From Neoarius graeffei (taxonomy: Eukaryota > Chordata > Actinopteri > Siluriformes > Ariidae): DNA of 64,000 nt. The DNA is taken from NCBI RefSeq assembly GCF_027579695.1, contig NC_083590.1, positions 16,850,656 through 16,914,655 of the forward strand, read 5' to 3'. A program made the translations under genes and the position numbers. Below the pieces are notes generated by a model. It made no database searches. It was given only the letters and a program-made list of their open reading frames with translations, and had not been told where the DNA came from. Numbering within the stretch: the first letter of the stretch is position 1; the number at the start of each line of letters is the position of its first letter. Positions 10,003-20,125 of the stretch are shown piece by piece.

Positions 10003-11340
10003 ATGGTGCCGTGGACGGTTGCCTCGGTACTTCGATCTCTCGTACTTTCTATATTTTTGTGTATTTGTTGTGTTTCTTGCATTTCTTCGCTTGTCACATA
10101 CTCTAGAGAAGAACTCATAAACATTGGATTAACCACCAGTAAAGTTCTTTCATCGGCTTTCATCAATCCAGAAATTTTTTCAGAGTTACTTGTTGGCGGA
10201 GCAGCAACTCTCTATGGATTACGCCAGGGACGCCGGACACACCGGGGGAAGCGAGCCAGCGCGCTCGTCAGACTGAGGCAGCGGGATTTTCGCACTGCGC
10301 TCCCGTCTATTCACCTGGCTAACGTCCGCTCTCTGGCCAATAAGATGGACGAACTGCTGCTCCTCAACACAATTAACACAGATTTTAACAGATCTGCTGC
10401 CTTGTGCTTCACTGAAACCTGGCTCGGTGAGCACATCCCGGACTCTTCTCTCCACCTGCCTGGATTTCACCTTCACTGAGCGGACCGCGAAACGGAGCTC
10501 ACGGGGAAAACGAGGGGAGACGGAGTCTGCTTTTACATTAACGAAGGTTGGTGTACTGATGTCACAGTTCTAAATAAATCATGCAGTCCTCATCTGGAGT
10601 CATTATTCATAAACTGCAAACCGTTTTATGCTCCACGAGAGTTTTCCTCGTTTATTCCGGTTGGAGTCTACATCCCCCCCCAGGCGTGTATAAATGAGGC
10701 ATTACAACACCTGGCTGACCAGATAAACAACGTGGAGAAAAAACACCTGGACTCTTTGCTCATTGTTTTGGGGAACTTTAACAGAGCAAACCTCAGTCAC
10801 GAACTGCCAAAATAAACAGCACATTAAGTGTCCCACCAGGGACACAAACACTCTGGACCACTGTTACACTGTTTTAAAGGACTCATACCACTCTGTCCCC
10901 CGTGCAGCCTTGGGACTATCTGATCACTGTATGGTTCATCTTATCCCATCCTACAGGCAGAAGCTGAAATCTGCTAAGCCTGCAGTTAAGACAGTGAGGA
11001 GATGGTCTGATGAGGCCAAAGCAGAACTACAAGCCTGCTTTGACTGCACTGATTGGAGTGTTTTTGAGGCTGCAGCTTCAGACCTTCATGAACTGACTGA
11101 TACTGTGACATCTTACGTCAGTTTTTGTGAGGATGTGTGTGTGCCCACCAAGACCTTCCGCACATACAAGAACAACAAACCCTGGTTCACCGCAAAACTC
11201 AGACAGCTTCGCTAGGCCAAGGAGGAGGCCTACAGAAGTGGGGACAGAGTCCTGTACAAAGAGGCCAGAAACACACTAACGAAAGAGGTGAAATCAGCTA
11301 AGAGGAGCTACGCTGAAAGGATTAAAAACAGCCTTTCAGC
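10003..11340 (+). pseudogene. LINE endonuclease region
   Basis: ORF 10003-10479 encodes a hydrophobic N-terminus and then the APE endonuclease start (LANVRSLANKMDEL, FTETWLGEHIPDSSLHLPGF). A stop at 10479, frameshifts and a further stop near 10815 break it; the frame at 10763-11215 continues with LSDHCMVHLIPSY and ends near the linker before RT. Not functional. Confidence 0.8.
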
Positions 11341-12372
11341 CAACGATCCAGCATCAGTGACTACGTTTACATGCACATCCAAATCGAGCTGCTGTCGGTA
11401 ATCAAGCTGAAGGTCCCAGCAGGGTGCCAGAGAAATCCAATCGTACATGCACACAACTGAAATCGGGCTATTGTGTGAGGTGCATTGTGCACCCGAGCCA
11501 CAGGTGGCGCAACACGCCCCATCGTGTTGGTACACTTCCGGTTGTCGTCATGAAGAAGAGCTATTCAAGAGTGTAAACAAAGTTATCAGTTCCGTGTTCT
11601 CCATTGCGCGTTTTTCTCCCGTCCATGAATTTTAATATATTCAACTCCTTAAGCTGAATGAGCATGAACTCTGTCTCCTCATTGCTCCAGAAGTGCACGT
11701 TTCTGCTTGCCTGTGGCAGTGGGGGCGTGGTCAAGCGCCGGTCTGTGACAGGAGGGTGGAGCCAGGGAAGGTGAGTGGCAGAATCACTACACCTGACGGT
11801 AATTAACCTGTGTTTGTGTGTCTTCCCAGTAACCGTGCCCTATTTAAAGAGGCAGAGGGGAGAGCTCATCCTGGGACTAGAACACAGCGCACACGCGTGT
11901 GTGTGTGCTTTTCTCTCAAGAATAAAAGTAGGCTGTTAACCTGAAAAGTCTGACAATAAAAAGCCTATTAGTACCAGAAGCTTTGTCCTGCCGTCCTCTG
12001 TGCTCCACCCACACTTCAGAGAGCTCTACATCGCCATTTTCTCTTCTTCGTTTGTTCCTCCTGACCTCTTCTGCTGCTCGCTACTACTGTTGTCATGCCG
12101 ACCAAGGCTGTTGTGTTTCCCGCTTGTGGTCTCGTCACTCGTCACTTCCGGAAGTAGCTCGACAACTAGCTCGATAGGGTATACATGCACAAAGTAGCTC
12201 GGCAGAAATCGCATAAACTAGGTCGTGTAGCTCGATTCCGAGAAATCAAGTTCGGTTCAATTTCAGCTGAATTAAGGTGTATACATGGCATTTTGAACTT
12301 CGATTTCAGTCGAGCAATGGCAGAAATTCGATTCTCTCTATGTGCATGTAAACGTAGTGACTGTGGACAGGC
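11341..12372. mobile_element. MITE with long TIRs, host of a solo LTR
   Basis: The true ends lie near 11357 and 12360. Both carry ACTACGTTTACATGCACAT as an inverted repeat, followed by AT-rich and ATCGAGCT-type words. The LINE frame resumes after it, so it is an insertion of about 1.0 kb, of which about 320 bp is a later LTR. Target duplication is 2-3 bp at most. Superfamily not assigned. Confidence 0.7.
11712..12030 (+). repeat. Solo LTR, Gmr1-like family
   Basis: TGTGGCAG start and CTACA end, with flanking TTGCC and TCGCC (4 of 5 identical). It is closely similar to the LTRs of the Gmr1-like element 550 bp to the right, in the opposite orientation. It includes a TATTTAAA box and two AATAAAA signals. 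Confidence 0.85.
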
Positions 12373-12580
12373 CTGAAGAATATCACTAACTACAGGAGAC
12401 CATCCCCCAACACTGCATTGAACCATCAACTGGCTGACGAGTTGAATGTGTTCTGCTCCAGATTCGACAAATTCACACCTCTCCCCCCCTCAGACATTAA
12501 AGACCCATTCACACCCCCTGCTATTCTGCCTCCTCTCGCCTCTGACCCCACACCAGCACTCAAGATCTGTGAAGAGGATG

Positions 12581-12903
12581 TGTAAGGCTCTTTGAAGTGT
12601 GGGTGGAGCACAAAGGACGGCAGGACAACGCTTCAGATGAAAAAAGGCTTTTTATTCCCAGACTTTTCAGTTTACTCGCCAGTTCCTAATCTGGTAGCGT
12701 CACACACATACACACACACTGTGTTCTTGTCCCGGGATGAGCTCTCCTCTGCTCTCCCTCTGCCTCCTTAAATAGGGCGCGGTTACTGGGAAAACACACA
12801 AAACACAGGTTAATTACCATCAGGTGTAGTGATTCTGCCACTCACCTTCCCTGGCTCCGCCCTCCTGTCACAGACCGGCGCTTGACCACGCCCCGCTGCC
12901 ACA
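12581..12903 (-). repeat. 3' LTR of the Gmr1-type element
   Basis: On the minus strand it reads TGTGGCAG...CCTTACA. It is preceded internally by a purine tract (minus strand GGCGGTGGGGGTA). It has a TATTTAAGG box and an AATAAAAAG polyadenylation-type signal. Confidence 0.95.
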
Positions 12904-15900
12904 TACCCCCACCGCCCGACTCAGGCCAGGCGCCCGTCCAGCCCGCAACCGACTCCCCCCTTGACGGGAGAGGAAGTCCGCCACGACCATCTGCGCCCCC
13001 GGCCTGTGGACCACCTTGAAATTGAAGGGTTGGAGTGCCAGATACCAACGGGTGATCCGCGCTTTGGCATCTTTCATGCGGTGGAGCCACTGGAGGGGCG
13101 CGTGGTCCGAACAGAGGGCGAAAGGGCGCCCCAGCAGGTAGTAACGGAGGGCAAGGACCGCCCACTTGATCGCCAGGCATTCCTTTTCAATAGTGCTGTA
13201 GCGCCCCTCATGCACCGACAGCTTCCTACTAATGTACAGGACGGGGCGATCCTCCCCCTCCACCTGCTGGGACAAAACGGCCCCCAGCCCTCTGTCCGAC
13301 GCAGCCGTCTGCAACATAAAAGGGAGAGAGAAGTCAGGGGAGTGTAAAAGTGGCCCCCCACACAGTGCAGCCTTTACCTCAAAGAAAGCCCGCTGGCACT
13401 GCTCCGTCCACTGGACCGGATCTGGCGCCCCCTTTTTAGTGAGGTCAGTCAGCGGGCTGGTGACGTCCGAATAATTAGGTATAAACCTACGATAGTAGCC
13501 AGCCAGCCCCAGGAACTGTCTCACCCCCTTTTTGGTCTTGGGCCTCGGGCAGGCCGCAATCGCTACTGTCTTATTAATTTGGGGACGCACCTGCCCGTTG
13601 CCCAAGTGGAAGCCCAGATACCGTACTTCCACCCGCCCAATCGCACACTTCTTCGGGTTGGCAGTGAGACCCGCCCACCTCAGCGACCTAAGGACGGCCC
13701 TCAGGTGTTGCAGGTGCCGCTGCCAGTCATTACTATAAATGATAATATCGTCCAGATATGCGGCCGCATAGGTGGCGTTGGGCCGGAGGACCCTGTCCAT
13801 CAGCCGCTGAAACGTAGCAGGCGCCCCAAACAGCCCAAACGGAAGTGTGACGAATTGGTGTAAGCCGAACGGTGTGGAAAAGGTCGTTTTCTCCCGGGAT
13901 AATGGAGTCAAGGGGATCTGCCAATATCCCTTCGTCAAATCCAGTGTCGAGTAAAAGCGAGTCGTGCCTAGTCGATCGAGCAGCTCGTCAATACGAGGCA
14001 TTGGGTACGTGTCGAATTTAGACACCGCGTTGACTTTTCTATAGTCCACACAGAACCGGACCGACCCGTCGGCCTTGGGTACCAAGACCACCGGGCTGTT
14101 CCAGTCACTGTGGGACTCCTCGACGATGCCCATTTCGAGCATGGCCTGAAGTTCTTCCCGAACCACCTTTTTTTTGTTTTCGGATAGCCTGTAAGGGCGG
14201 CTATGCACTACCACCCCCGGGGGTGTCTCTATGTGGTGTTCTATGAGGTTAGTGCGACCGGGCAGGGGCGAGAACACATCCGAAAACTCGGCCTACAACT
14301 GGGCGACCTCCGTGAGTTGGGTCGGGGAGAGGTGGTCTCCACAGGGGACCGGAGAGGTATGTGATGCCAATGTCCCTTTTTGAACCTCCGGCCCCAACTC
14401 CGCCTTCTCCGGAACTACCGACACCAACGCCACGGGGACCTCCTCATTCCAGAGTTTAAGCAGATTGAGGTGGTAGATCTGTAGCGCCCCCTCCCTGTCC
14501 GTTCGCCTTACCTCATAGTCGACGTCCCCGACTCGCCGTGTGACCTCAAAGGGTCCTTGCCACTTGGCGATTAATTTGGAGCTCGATGTGGGCAACAGTA
14601 CGAGTACCTTATCTCTCAGAGTGAACTCTCTAAGGCGCGTGCCCTTGTTGTACAGGCGGGCTTGCCATTCCTGGGCCTGCCGCAAATTCTCCTGAGTTAG
14701 GTGGGTGAGTGTGTGGAGTTTTGCGCGCAGGTCCATAACGTACTGAATTTCGTTTTTACTCTGTGAAGGTCCCTCCTCCCAATTTTCCCGCAGCACATCT
14801 AAGATGCCGCGCGGCTTACGCCTGTATAATAATTAAAATGGGGAGAACCCCGTGGAGGCTTGGGGGACCTCTCGCACTGCAAATAACAAGGGTTCGAGCC
14901 ATTTATCCCAGTTACGTGCGTCCTCACTTACGAATTTTTTAATTATATTCTTGAGGGTGCGATTGAACCGTTCAACTAAACCGTCCGTTTGTGGGTGATA
15001 AACGCTGGTGCGGATCGGCTTAATACCCAATAGCCCATACAGTTCGCTCAGTGTTCGTGACATAAACGAGGTGCCTTGGTCAGTCAGAATCTCTTTCGGG
15101 ATTCCAACCCGAGAGATGACGTGGAAGAGGGCCTCTGCAATACTGCGTGCTGAGATATTGCGAAGAGGCACCGCTTCCGGGTATCGCGTTGCATAGTCCA
15201 CCAGAACCAATATAAAGCGGTACCCTCGTGTTGACCGATCTAATGGCCCGACGAGATCCATCCCAATTCTTTCGAACGGGGTCTCGATTAATGGTAGGAG
15301 GCGCAAAGGCACTTTTGGAATGGCCGCTGGATTTACTAACTGGCATTCGCGGCACGCCATACACCACTTACGGACGTCGCCGCGAATCCCCGGCCAATAG
15401 AATGGGGCCATTATCCGGGCTAGTGTCTTATCCTGCCCTAGGTGTCCAGCCATGGGATTAAAGTGAGCCGCCTGAAATACCAATTCCCGGCGGCTCTTTG
15501 GAATTAATAGCTGTGTGACTCGCTCTTTCGTCTGAGTGTCCTGCGTCACTCGGTATAATCTATCCTTCATAATAGAAAAATAGGGGAAGGACGGGGTGGC
15601 ATTCGGCTGGAGCGTTTGACCATCGATTACTCTCACTTGGTCAAATGCATGTCGCAGAGTCTTGTCTCGTGATTGTTCTAATGGGAAATCCGCGAGGGAT
15701 TCCCCAACAGAAAGAGGAGGAGCCGGTGGCTCCTCACTCTGTCGCAGAAATGACGTAGACGGCTCTGCGACAGCAGCTCCAGCCAAAGCGACACCGGGAC
15801 CTCCCCCTGTCAAATGGCAGGACCCACTCTTGACTAGGCACGTCATTAAACCCCGAAATCCCGGCCAATCAGTCCCCAAAATTAAAGAGTGGGTAAGGCG

Positions 15901-16283
15901 AGGATTAACCGCCGCCTTCACTATGGATTTTTCCCCTCTGAAATATATGTGGACCGACACCAAAGGGTAGCTGTGAACATCCCCGTGCACACACAACACC
16001 TTCACCCCCTGTGCTCCCCCCAATGCCTCGTCTTGCACCAGGCTTTGGCGGATCGAGGTCTGATTGCAACCAGAATCCACCAACGCCTGATATGTAGCCC
16101 CTTGTACACTCACCGGTATGCGATACGCTCCGGCCCGATCGAGGGCAGCTTCTGGCGCATCGGGGATCCGTACCACCGCGCCCACCTCCATTGCTGCGCA
16201 CTGTTGTTGCAGGTGGCACGGCTCTCCGCAGTGCCAGCAAACCGGCCCGGGCCTTCCCTCTGCACCTGTGCTCTGGGGCTCAC
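12868..16283 (-). pseudogene. Gmr1-type pol: knuckle, protease, integrase, RT, RNase H
   Basis: One long frame interrupted by only two nonsense codons (TAA at 14833-14835, TAG at 14293-14295). In order: zinc knuckle CWHCGEPCHLQQQC; protease ALVDSGCNQTS; integrase zinc finger (AAHFNPMAGHLG, CMACRECQ) and core residues in GMDLVGPL, LTDQGTSF and VERFNRTL; an integrase C-terminal region; then RT with FCVDYRK and YLDDIIIYS; then RNase H ending near SRQGGS. Integrase ahead of RT defines the Gmr1 type. Confidence 0.92.
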
Positions 16284-17151
16284 TCACCTGAGGGGGGGGG
16301 AGACAGACACAGAAGGGAGAAACGGGAGGGCACCATGGGTGCGGCGGGCCGGCTGGGGTGGAGCCGGCCCCCGCCTCCGTGGTGGGGGAATGGGGCGAGG
16401 ACGGGACACAGAAGGGAGGGGAGAAAGAGAAGAGGAGGGGAGAGAAGATGTCGTCGGCCGTCTTGCCGCCGGAACAGCCGCCAAATGATCCTCCGCCAGT
16501 CCTACTGCCTGATCCAGCGACACCGGGCGGTGGCACTGGACCCACTCTGCGGTTCCGGCTGGTAAGCATGCGATGAATTGCTCCAGCGCCACCTGATCGA
16601 TGATTCCCTCAGCGTCGCGATCGTCGGCCCTCAGCCACCACCAGCAGGCGTCCCGGAGCTGCTGGCCGAATGCGAATGGCCGGCCGACTTCCTCCAACCG
16701 CAGCGCGCGGAAGCGCTGGCGCTGTTGTTCTGGCGTGCGCCCTACGCGCTGGAGGACGGCTCGACGAAGGTCCGCGTAGGCCAGTCAGCGGGGAGCTGTA
16801 GTGCGGCCAGCTGCGCCTCTCCTGTCAGGAGGGGAGGAGGCGCGCCGCGCGCTGCTCCATCGGCCACCCCGAGGCTTCGGCGACCTGCTCGAACAAGGTG
16901 AGAAACACCTCGGGGTCATCCTGCGGGCCCATCTTGGTCATGGTGAGGGGGGATGGGCCCGCGGCCGGGGCACTGGTGGACCCTGCCGACGCGAGGAGAT
17001 GCCGGAACGCCTTGCGATCTTCCTGCTGGGCCAGCACCAGGGCTTCGAAGAGCCGCTCTTGCTCCTTTCAGAGCGTGACGAGCGCCTGGTGCTGGCTTTG
17101 CTGAGCCGTGGCGAGGGCGTGGACCAGGTCCGCGAACGGGGAGGATTCCAT
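16284..17151 (-). pseudogene. Gmr1-type gag with SCAN-like capsid domain
   Basis: Begins MESSPFADLVHALA at 17151; an in-frame TGA follows after LVTL. The region encoded from 16697 down to about 16440 shows the SCAN signature: CWWWLRADDRD, VALEQFIACLPAGTAEWV, HRPVSLDQAVGLAEDHL. A frameshift lies between 16825 and 16697, and another at a C run near 16290-16299 just before the zinc knuckle. Gag would form the capsid of a virus-like particle. It is not translatable as it stands. Confidence 0.85.
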
Positions 17152-17180
17152 GGGGCTGCAAGGTTGGTGCTCCACCTTTT

Positions 17181-17197
17181 CCTGGGTTTCGGCACCA
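17181..17197 (-). promoter_or_regulatory. tRNA primer-binding site of the Gmr1-type element
   Basis: On the minus strand, one base inside the 5' LTR, the sequence is TGGTGCCGAAACCCAGG. TGG complements the CCA end of a tRNA, so priming by a host tRNA is expected, in contrast to the self-priming Sushi-like elements nearby. I cannot name the tRNA. Confidence 0.7.
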
Positions 17198-17198
17198 C

Positions 17199-17522
17199 TG
17201 TAAGGCTCTTTGAAGTGTGGGTGGAGCACAAAGGATGGCAGGACAACGCTTCAGATGAAAAAAGGCTTTTTATTCCCAGACTTTTCAGTTTACTCGCCAG
17301 TTCCTAATCTGGTAGCGTCACACACATACACACACACTGTGTTCTTGTCCCGGGATGAGCTCTCCTCTGCTCTCCCTCTGCCTCCTTAAATAGGGCGCGG
17401 TTACTGGGAAAACACACAAAACACAGGTTAATTACCGTCAGGTGTAGTGATTCTGCCACTCACCTTCCCTGGCTCCGCCCTCCTGTCACAGACCGGTGCT
17501 TGACCACGCCCCCGCTGCCACA
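17199..17522 (-). repeat. 5' LTR of the Gmr1-type element
   Basis: Nearly identical to 12581-12903; the visible differences are C/T at GGACGG/GGATGG, A/G at CCATC/CCGTC, C/T at CCGGCG/CCGGTG and one extra C. Confidence 0.95.
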
Positions 17523-18615
17523 GGATGTTTGTCAGCTTTTTCGCAGACAGAAGATCAGGAAGGCACCTGGCCCAGATGGTGTATCACCCTCCTGTCTGAA
17601 GGTCTGTGCTGATCAGCTGGCTCCCATCTTCACCCAGATCTTCAATAGATGGTTTTCACATGACGTCACAGAGTCGGGGATTCCCTGGTGGCGGCCATCT
17701 TGGAGGGCTAGCTTACCGTACGGGTCACTGAGCACCAGTGTGGGGAGTAACGAATTACATGTAACGACGTTACGTAATTTAATTACAAAAAAAGTGTAAC
17801 TGTAATTCGTTACAGTTACAACAGGAAAATATGTAATTCAGTTACAGTTACTTATGGAAATATTGAGAATTACAATTTTAGTTACATTTGAAAAACAAAA
17901 ACCTTTGCGACATGAGCAAGGATATTTTTATTGCTTTGCGCATAATTTTGCCATTTCCCGCCACGGCTCCTTGTCTGTCCTGGGTTTTCCTATCATGTTT
18001 GCCAGCAGCAGCGCCACTCTGTTTCTGTGCTTGAGCACTAGAGCAGCAAGAAGCGCGCGGTTCAGTTCAGCTCAAGCAGCAGTCATGTCAGACGCCTTCA
18101 AGCATTGGAAATTTAAGAAGCATTTCATCTACATCACTGAAAATGGCTCAAATTTAACTGTCCAATGCAAGCAGTGTTTGCCGGCCATCAAGAAGTTGTC
18201 CACGTCGAAGCAGTCTATGTCAAACCTAAGGAAACATTTAGAGGTAAGTGCAACTCACTGGTTTATTTCCGATCAGAAGGCATTCATTTTGAGGTTGTAA
18301 GCACATTAACAGCAAGGTAGGCTATGCTGATGAAATATGTTGAACTACCAGCTCTAGAACAACTGACACCCACCTACATACCATCGTTGTTATTAATCCC
18401 AGTGGGCAACATAATATAATGATGTACGATTGATTCAATGTCATATATCACAACAACGGTTAAGCACACATGTCGTTTCCCTAGTTAGCTACGTGCTAGG
18501 CTACTACCATTCACTTGAATGTGTTTATTGTTTAGCATGCTAGCTCGATTTACAGGCTAACCAACTTAACTAAAAGTCCTAAACAGCTATTCGTTGAAAT
18601 CATACACGTCTATAG

Positions 18616-19092
18616 TGTTAGGACTAGGACTGTTTTGGCCTCTAGAGGCCGCTGTTATTTCCTTTTCATGTCGTGTTTATTTTGGCCTCTAGAGGCCGCC
18701 ACTGTTCCTGTGTTTTGTGTTTGTGTTAATTGCCTAATTATCTTCACCTGTGTCCTTAATTAGTTTGTCTATTTATACCCCTGAGTTCAGTCCTCTTGTC
18801 ACGGAGTCTTTGTGCTGTTATGTTTATCTCCAGTTTCCTTTGTACTATGTTTTTTGATCTTCTTAGCTTTTGAATTTTTGCACTTTGCTTTTCTTTTGGA
18901 TTATACTCTTTGGTTTTTTTTGTCTTTTGTTTTGCCCTGTATATAGTGTATATAGTTTAAATAAACCTTTTGATTCTTTTTCTACTTCCGCCTCACGCCT
19001 CTGCATTTGAGTCATCCCCCTGGTGGCCTAGTGGGGGTTTGCTGGATTATCACACCAACGAACCAGGTTCGAATCCCAGCAAAACCCTAACA
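18616..19092 (+). repeat. 5' LTR of the Sushi-like element
   Basis: 477 bp, TGTTAGGA to CCTAACA. It carries two copies of GGCCTCTAGAGGCC, a TATTTATA box at about 18770 and the inferred RNA start near 18800. A late segment (GGTTCGAATCCC) resembles a tRNA B box, possibly by chance. Confidence 0.97.
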
Positions 19093-19104
19093 GAAAGACT
19101 CCGT
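18770..19104 (+). promoter_or_regulatory. LTR promoter and self-priming primer site
   Basis: TATTTATA at 18770 lies about 30 bases before ACGGAGTCTTT (18801-18811). The first bases after the LTR contain AAAGACTCCGT (19094-19104), the exact 11-base reverse complement. No TGG tRNA-type site follows the LTR. This matches the Tf1/Sushi self-priming scheme, in which the 5' end of the element's RNA folds back to prime reverse transcription. Confidence 0.85.
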
Positions 19105-19105
19105 C

Positions 19106-20125
19106 ATGACCGACTCAGCAGAGGCTGCTTCAACTGTCTACCCGGCCAACCTTCAGGGAATTATGGCAGCTTTGACACGCTTCGGAGCGACCATGGACGC
19201 TCATGGACGTACGCTCACCAGCCAACGTGAGGCCCTCACTTGCCACGAGGAACTGCTTCAGCAAATTGGGAAAACCCTGGCACAGCTGACATCTCTGCCT
19301 GCATCTCCTGCTCCTGATCCAGTTCCTGCTCCTGATCCAGCTCCCACTCCTGCTCCAGTGCCTCCTGCAATGCTGCCTTCTTCACCTCGCGAACCCAGCC
19401 TTCCTGCACCACAGAGGTATGACGGCAAGCACAGTGAGTGCCGAGAGTTCCTTACCCAGTGTCAACTCACCTTTGAGCTTCAGCCTACCACCTACACTAC
19501 GGATCGCCGCAAGATTGCCTTTGTGATCACCTTATTAGCTGGTAAGGCGCGAGCCTGGGTTACTGCTATCTGGCAAAGACAGGGACCTGAGTGCTTTGAT
19601 TTCCAGCTGTTTTCTGAAGAGATGCTTCGGGTCTTCGATCAGGCAGACATCAGTACCGACGCAGCCCGAAAGCTCATGTCCATCCGGCAAGGAGGAAGCG
19701 TCGCAGATTACGCCATCTCGTTCCGAACACTCGCAGCAGTAAGTGGATGGAACGAGACTGCCCTGGTGTCAGCCTTCCACCATGGTCTGTCTGACCCCAT
19801 CAAGGACGGTCTGGCCTCTATTGGATGCCCAAGTGACCTCGAAACCCTCATCTCACATGCTATTCGTCTGGACAACAGGATGAGAGAACGCCACCAAGCC
19901 TTGAGCCCCCCCAGCCTCCCTACCTCTACCTGGAGACCGTCTACCTCCTTCAGTGACTGTCCAGAACCCATGCAAGTGGGTCGTACTCGCCTCTCCGCAT
20001 CTGAGAGGGAGCGCAGAAGGAGGGACAAGTGCTGCATCTACTGTGGCAAGCCTGGTCACTTCCGAGCATCATGTCCCGAACTCTTGGGAAAAGGACCGCC
20101 CCGTCCAGCCGAGGGAGGGTTGTGA
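19106..20125 (+). CDS. gag: Sushi-like Gag
   Basis: 339 aa, starting 13 bases after the LTR, so the leader is very short. It has a proline-rich stretch (residues about 70-105), then the capsid region with [18 protein letters not shown] and [11 protein letters not shown], and one CCHC knuckle near the C-terminus ([15 protein letters not shown]). It would assemble the cytoplasmic particle. Mammalian PEG10 and related genes are known to derive from this class of Gag. Open throughout. Confidence 0.95.
   Translation: MTDSAEAASTVYPANLQGIMAALTRFGATMDAHGRTLTSQREALTCHEELLQQIGKTLAQLTSLPASPAPDPVPAPDPAPTPAPVPPAMLPSSPREPSLPAPQRYDGKHSECREFLTQCQLTFELQPTTYTTDRRKIAFVITLLAGKARAWVTAIWQRQGPECFDFQLFSEEMLRVFDQADISTDAARKLMSIRQGGSVADYAISFRTLAAVSGWNETALVSAFHHGLSDPIKDGLASIGCPSDLETLISHAIRLDNRMRERHQALSPPSLPTSTWRPSTSFSDCPEPMQVGRTRLSASERERRRRDKCCIYCGKPGHFRASCPELLGKGPPRPAEGGL

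Larger units (their letters stand above)
12581..17522 (-). mobile_element. Gmr1-type Ty3/gypsy retrotransposon
   Basis: 4942 bp with two LTRs and a perfect 5-bp target duplication GGATG (12576-12580 and 17523-17527) inside the LINE linker/RT region. Read on the minus strand, the order is LTR, primer site, gag with SCAN-like capsid, zinc knuckle, protease, integrase, reverse transcriptase, RNase H, purine tract, LTR. Integrase lies before RT, unlike ordinary gypsy elements and as in the Gmr1 group described from Atlantic cod. The LTRs differ by about three substitutions and one indel, so it is fairly young, yet gag and pol are broken. Confidence 0.93.

Noticed and set aside
15889..16488. 199-codon plus-strand open frame
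   Set aside because: It is antisense to the Gmr1 gag-pol region and has no domain; GC-rich coding DNA often leaves such shadow frames.
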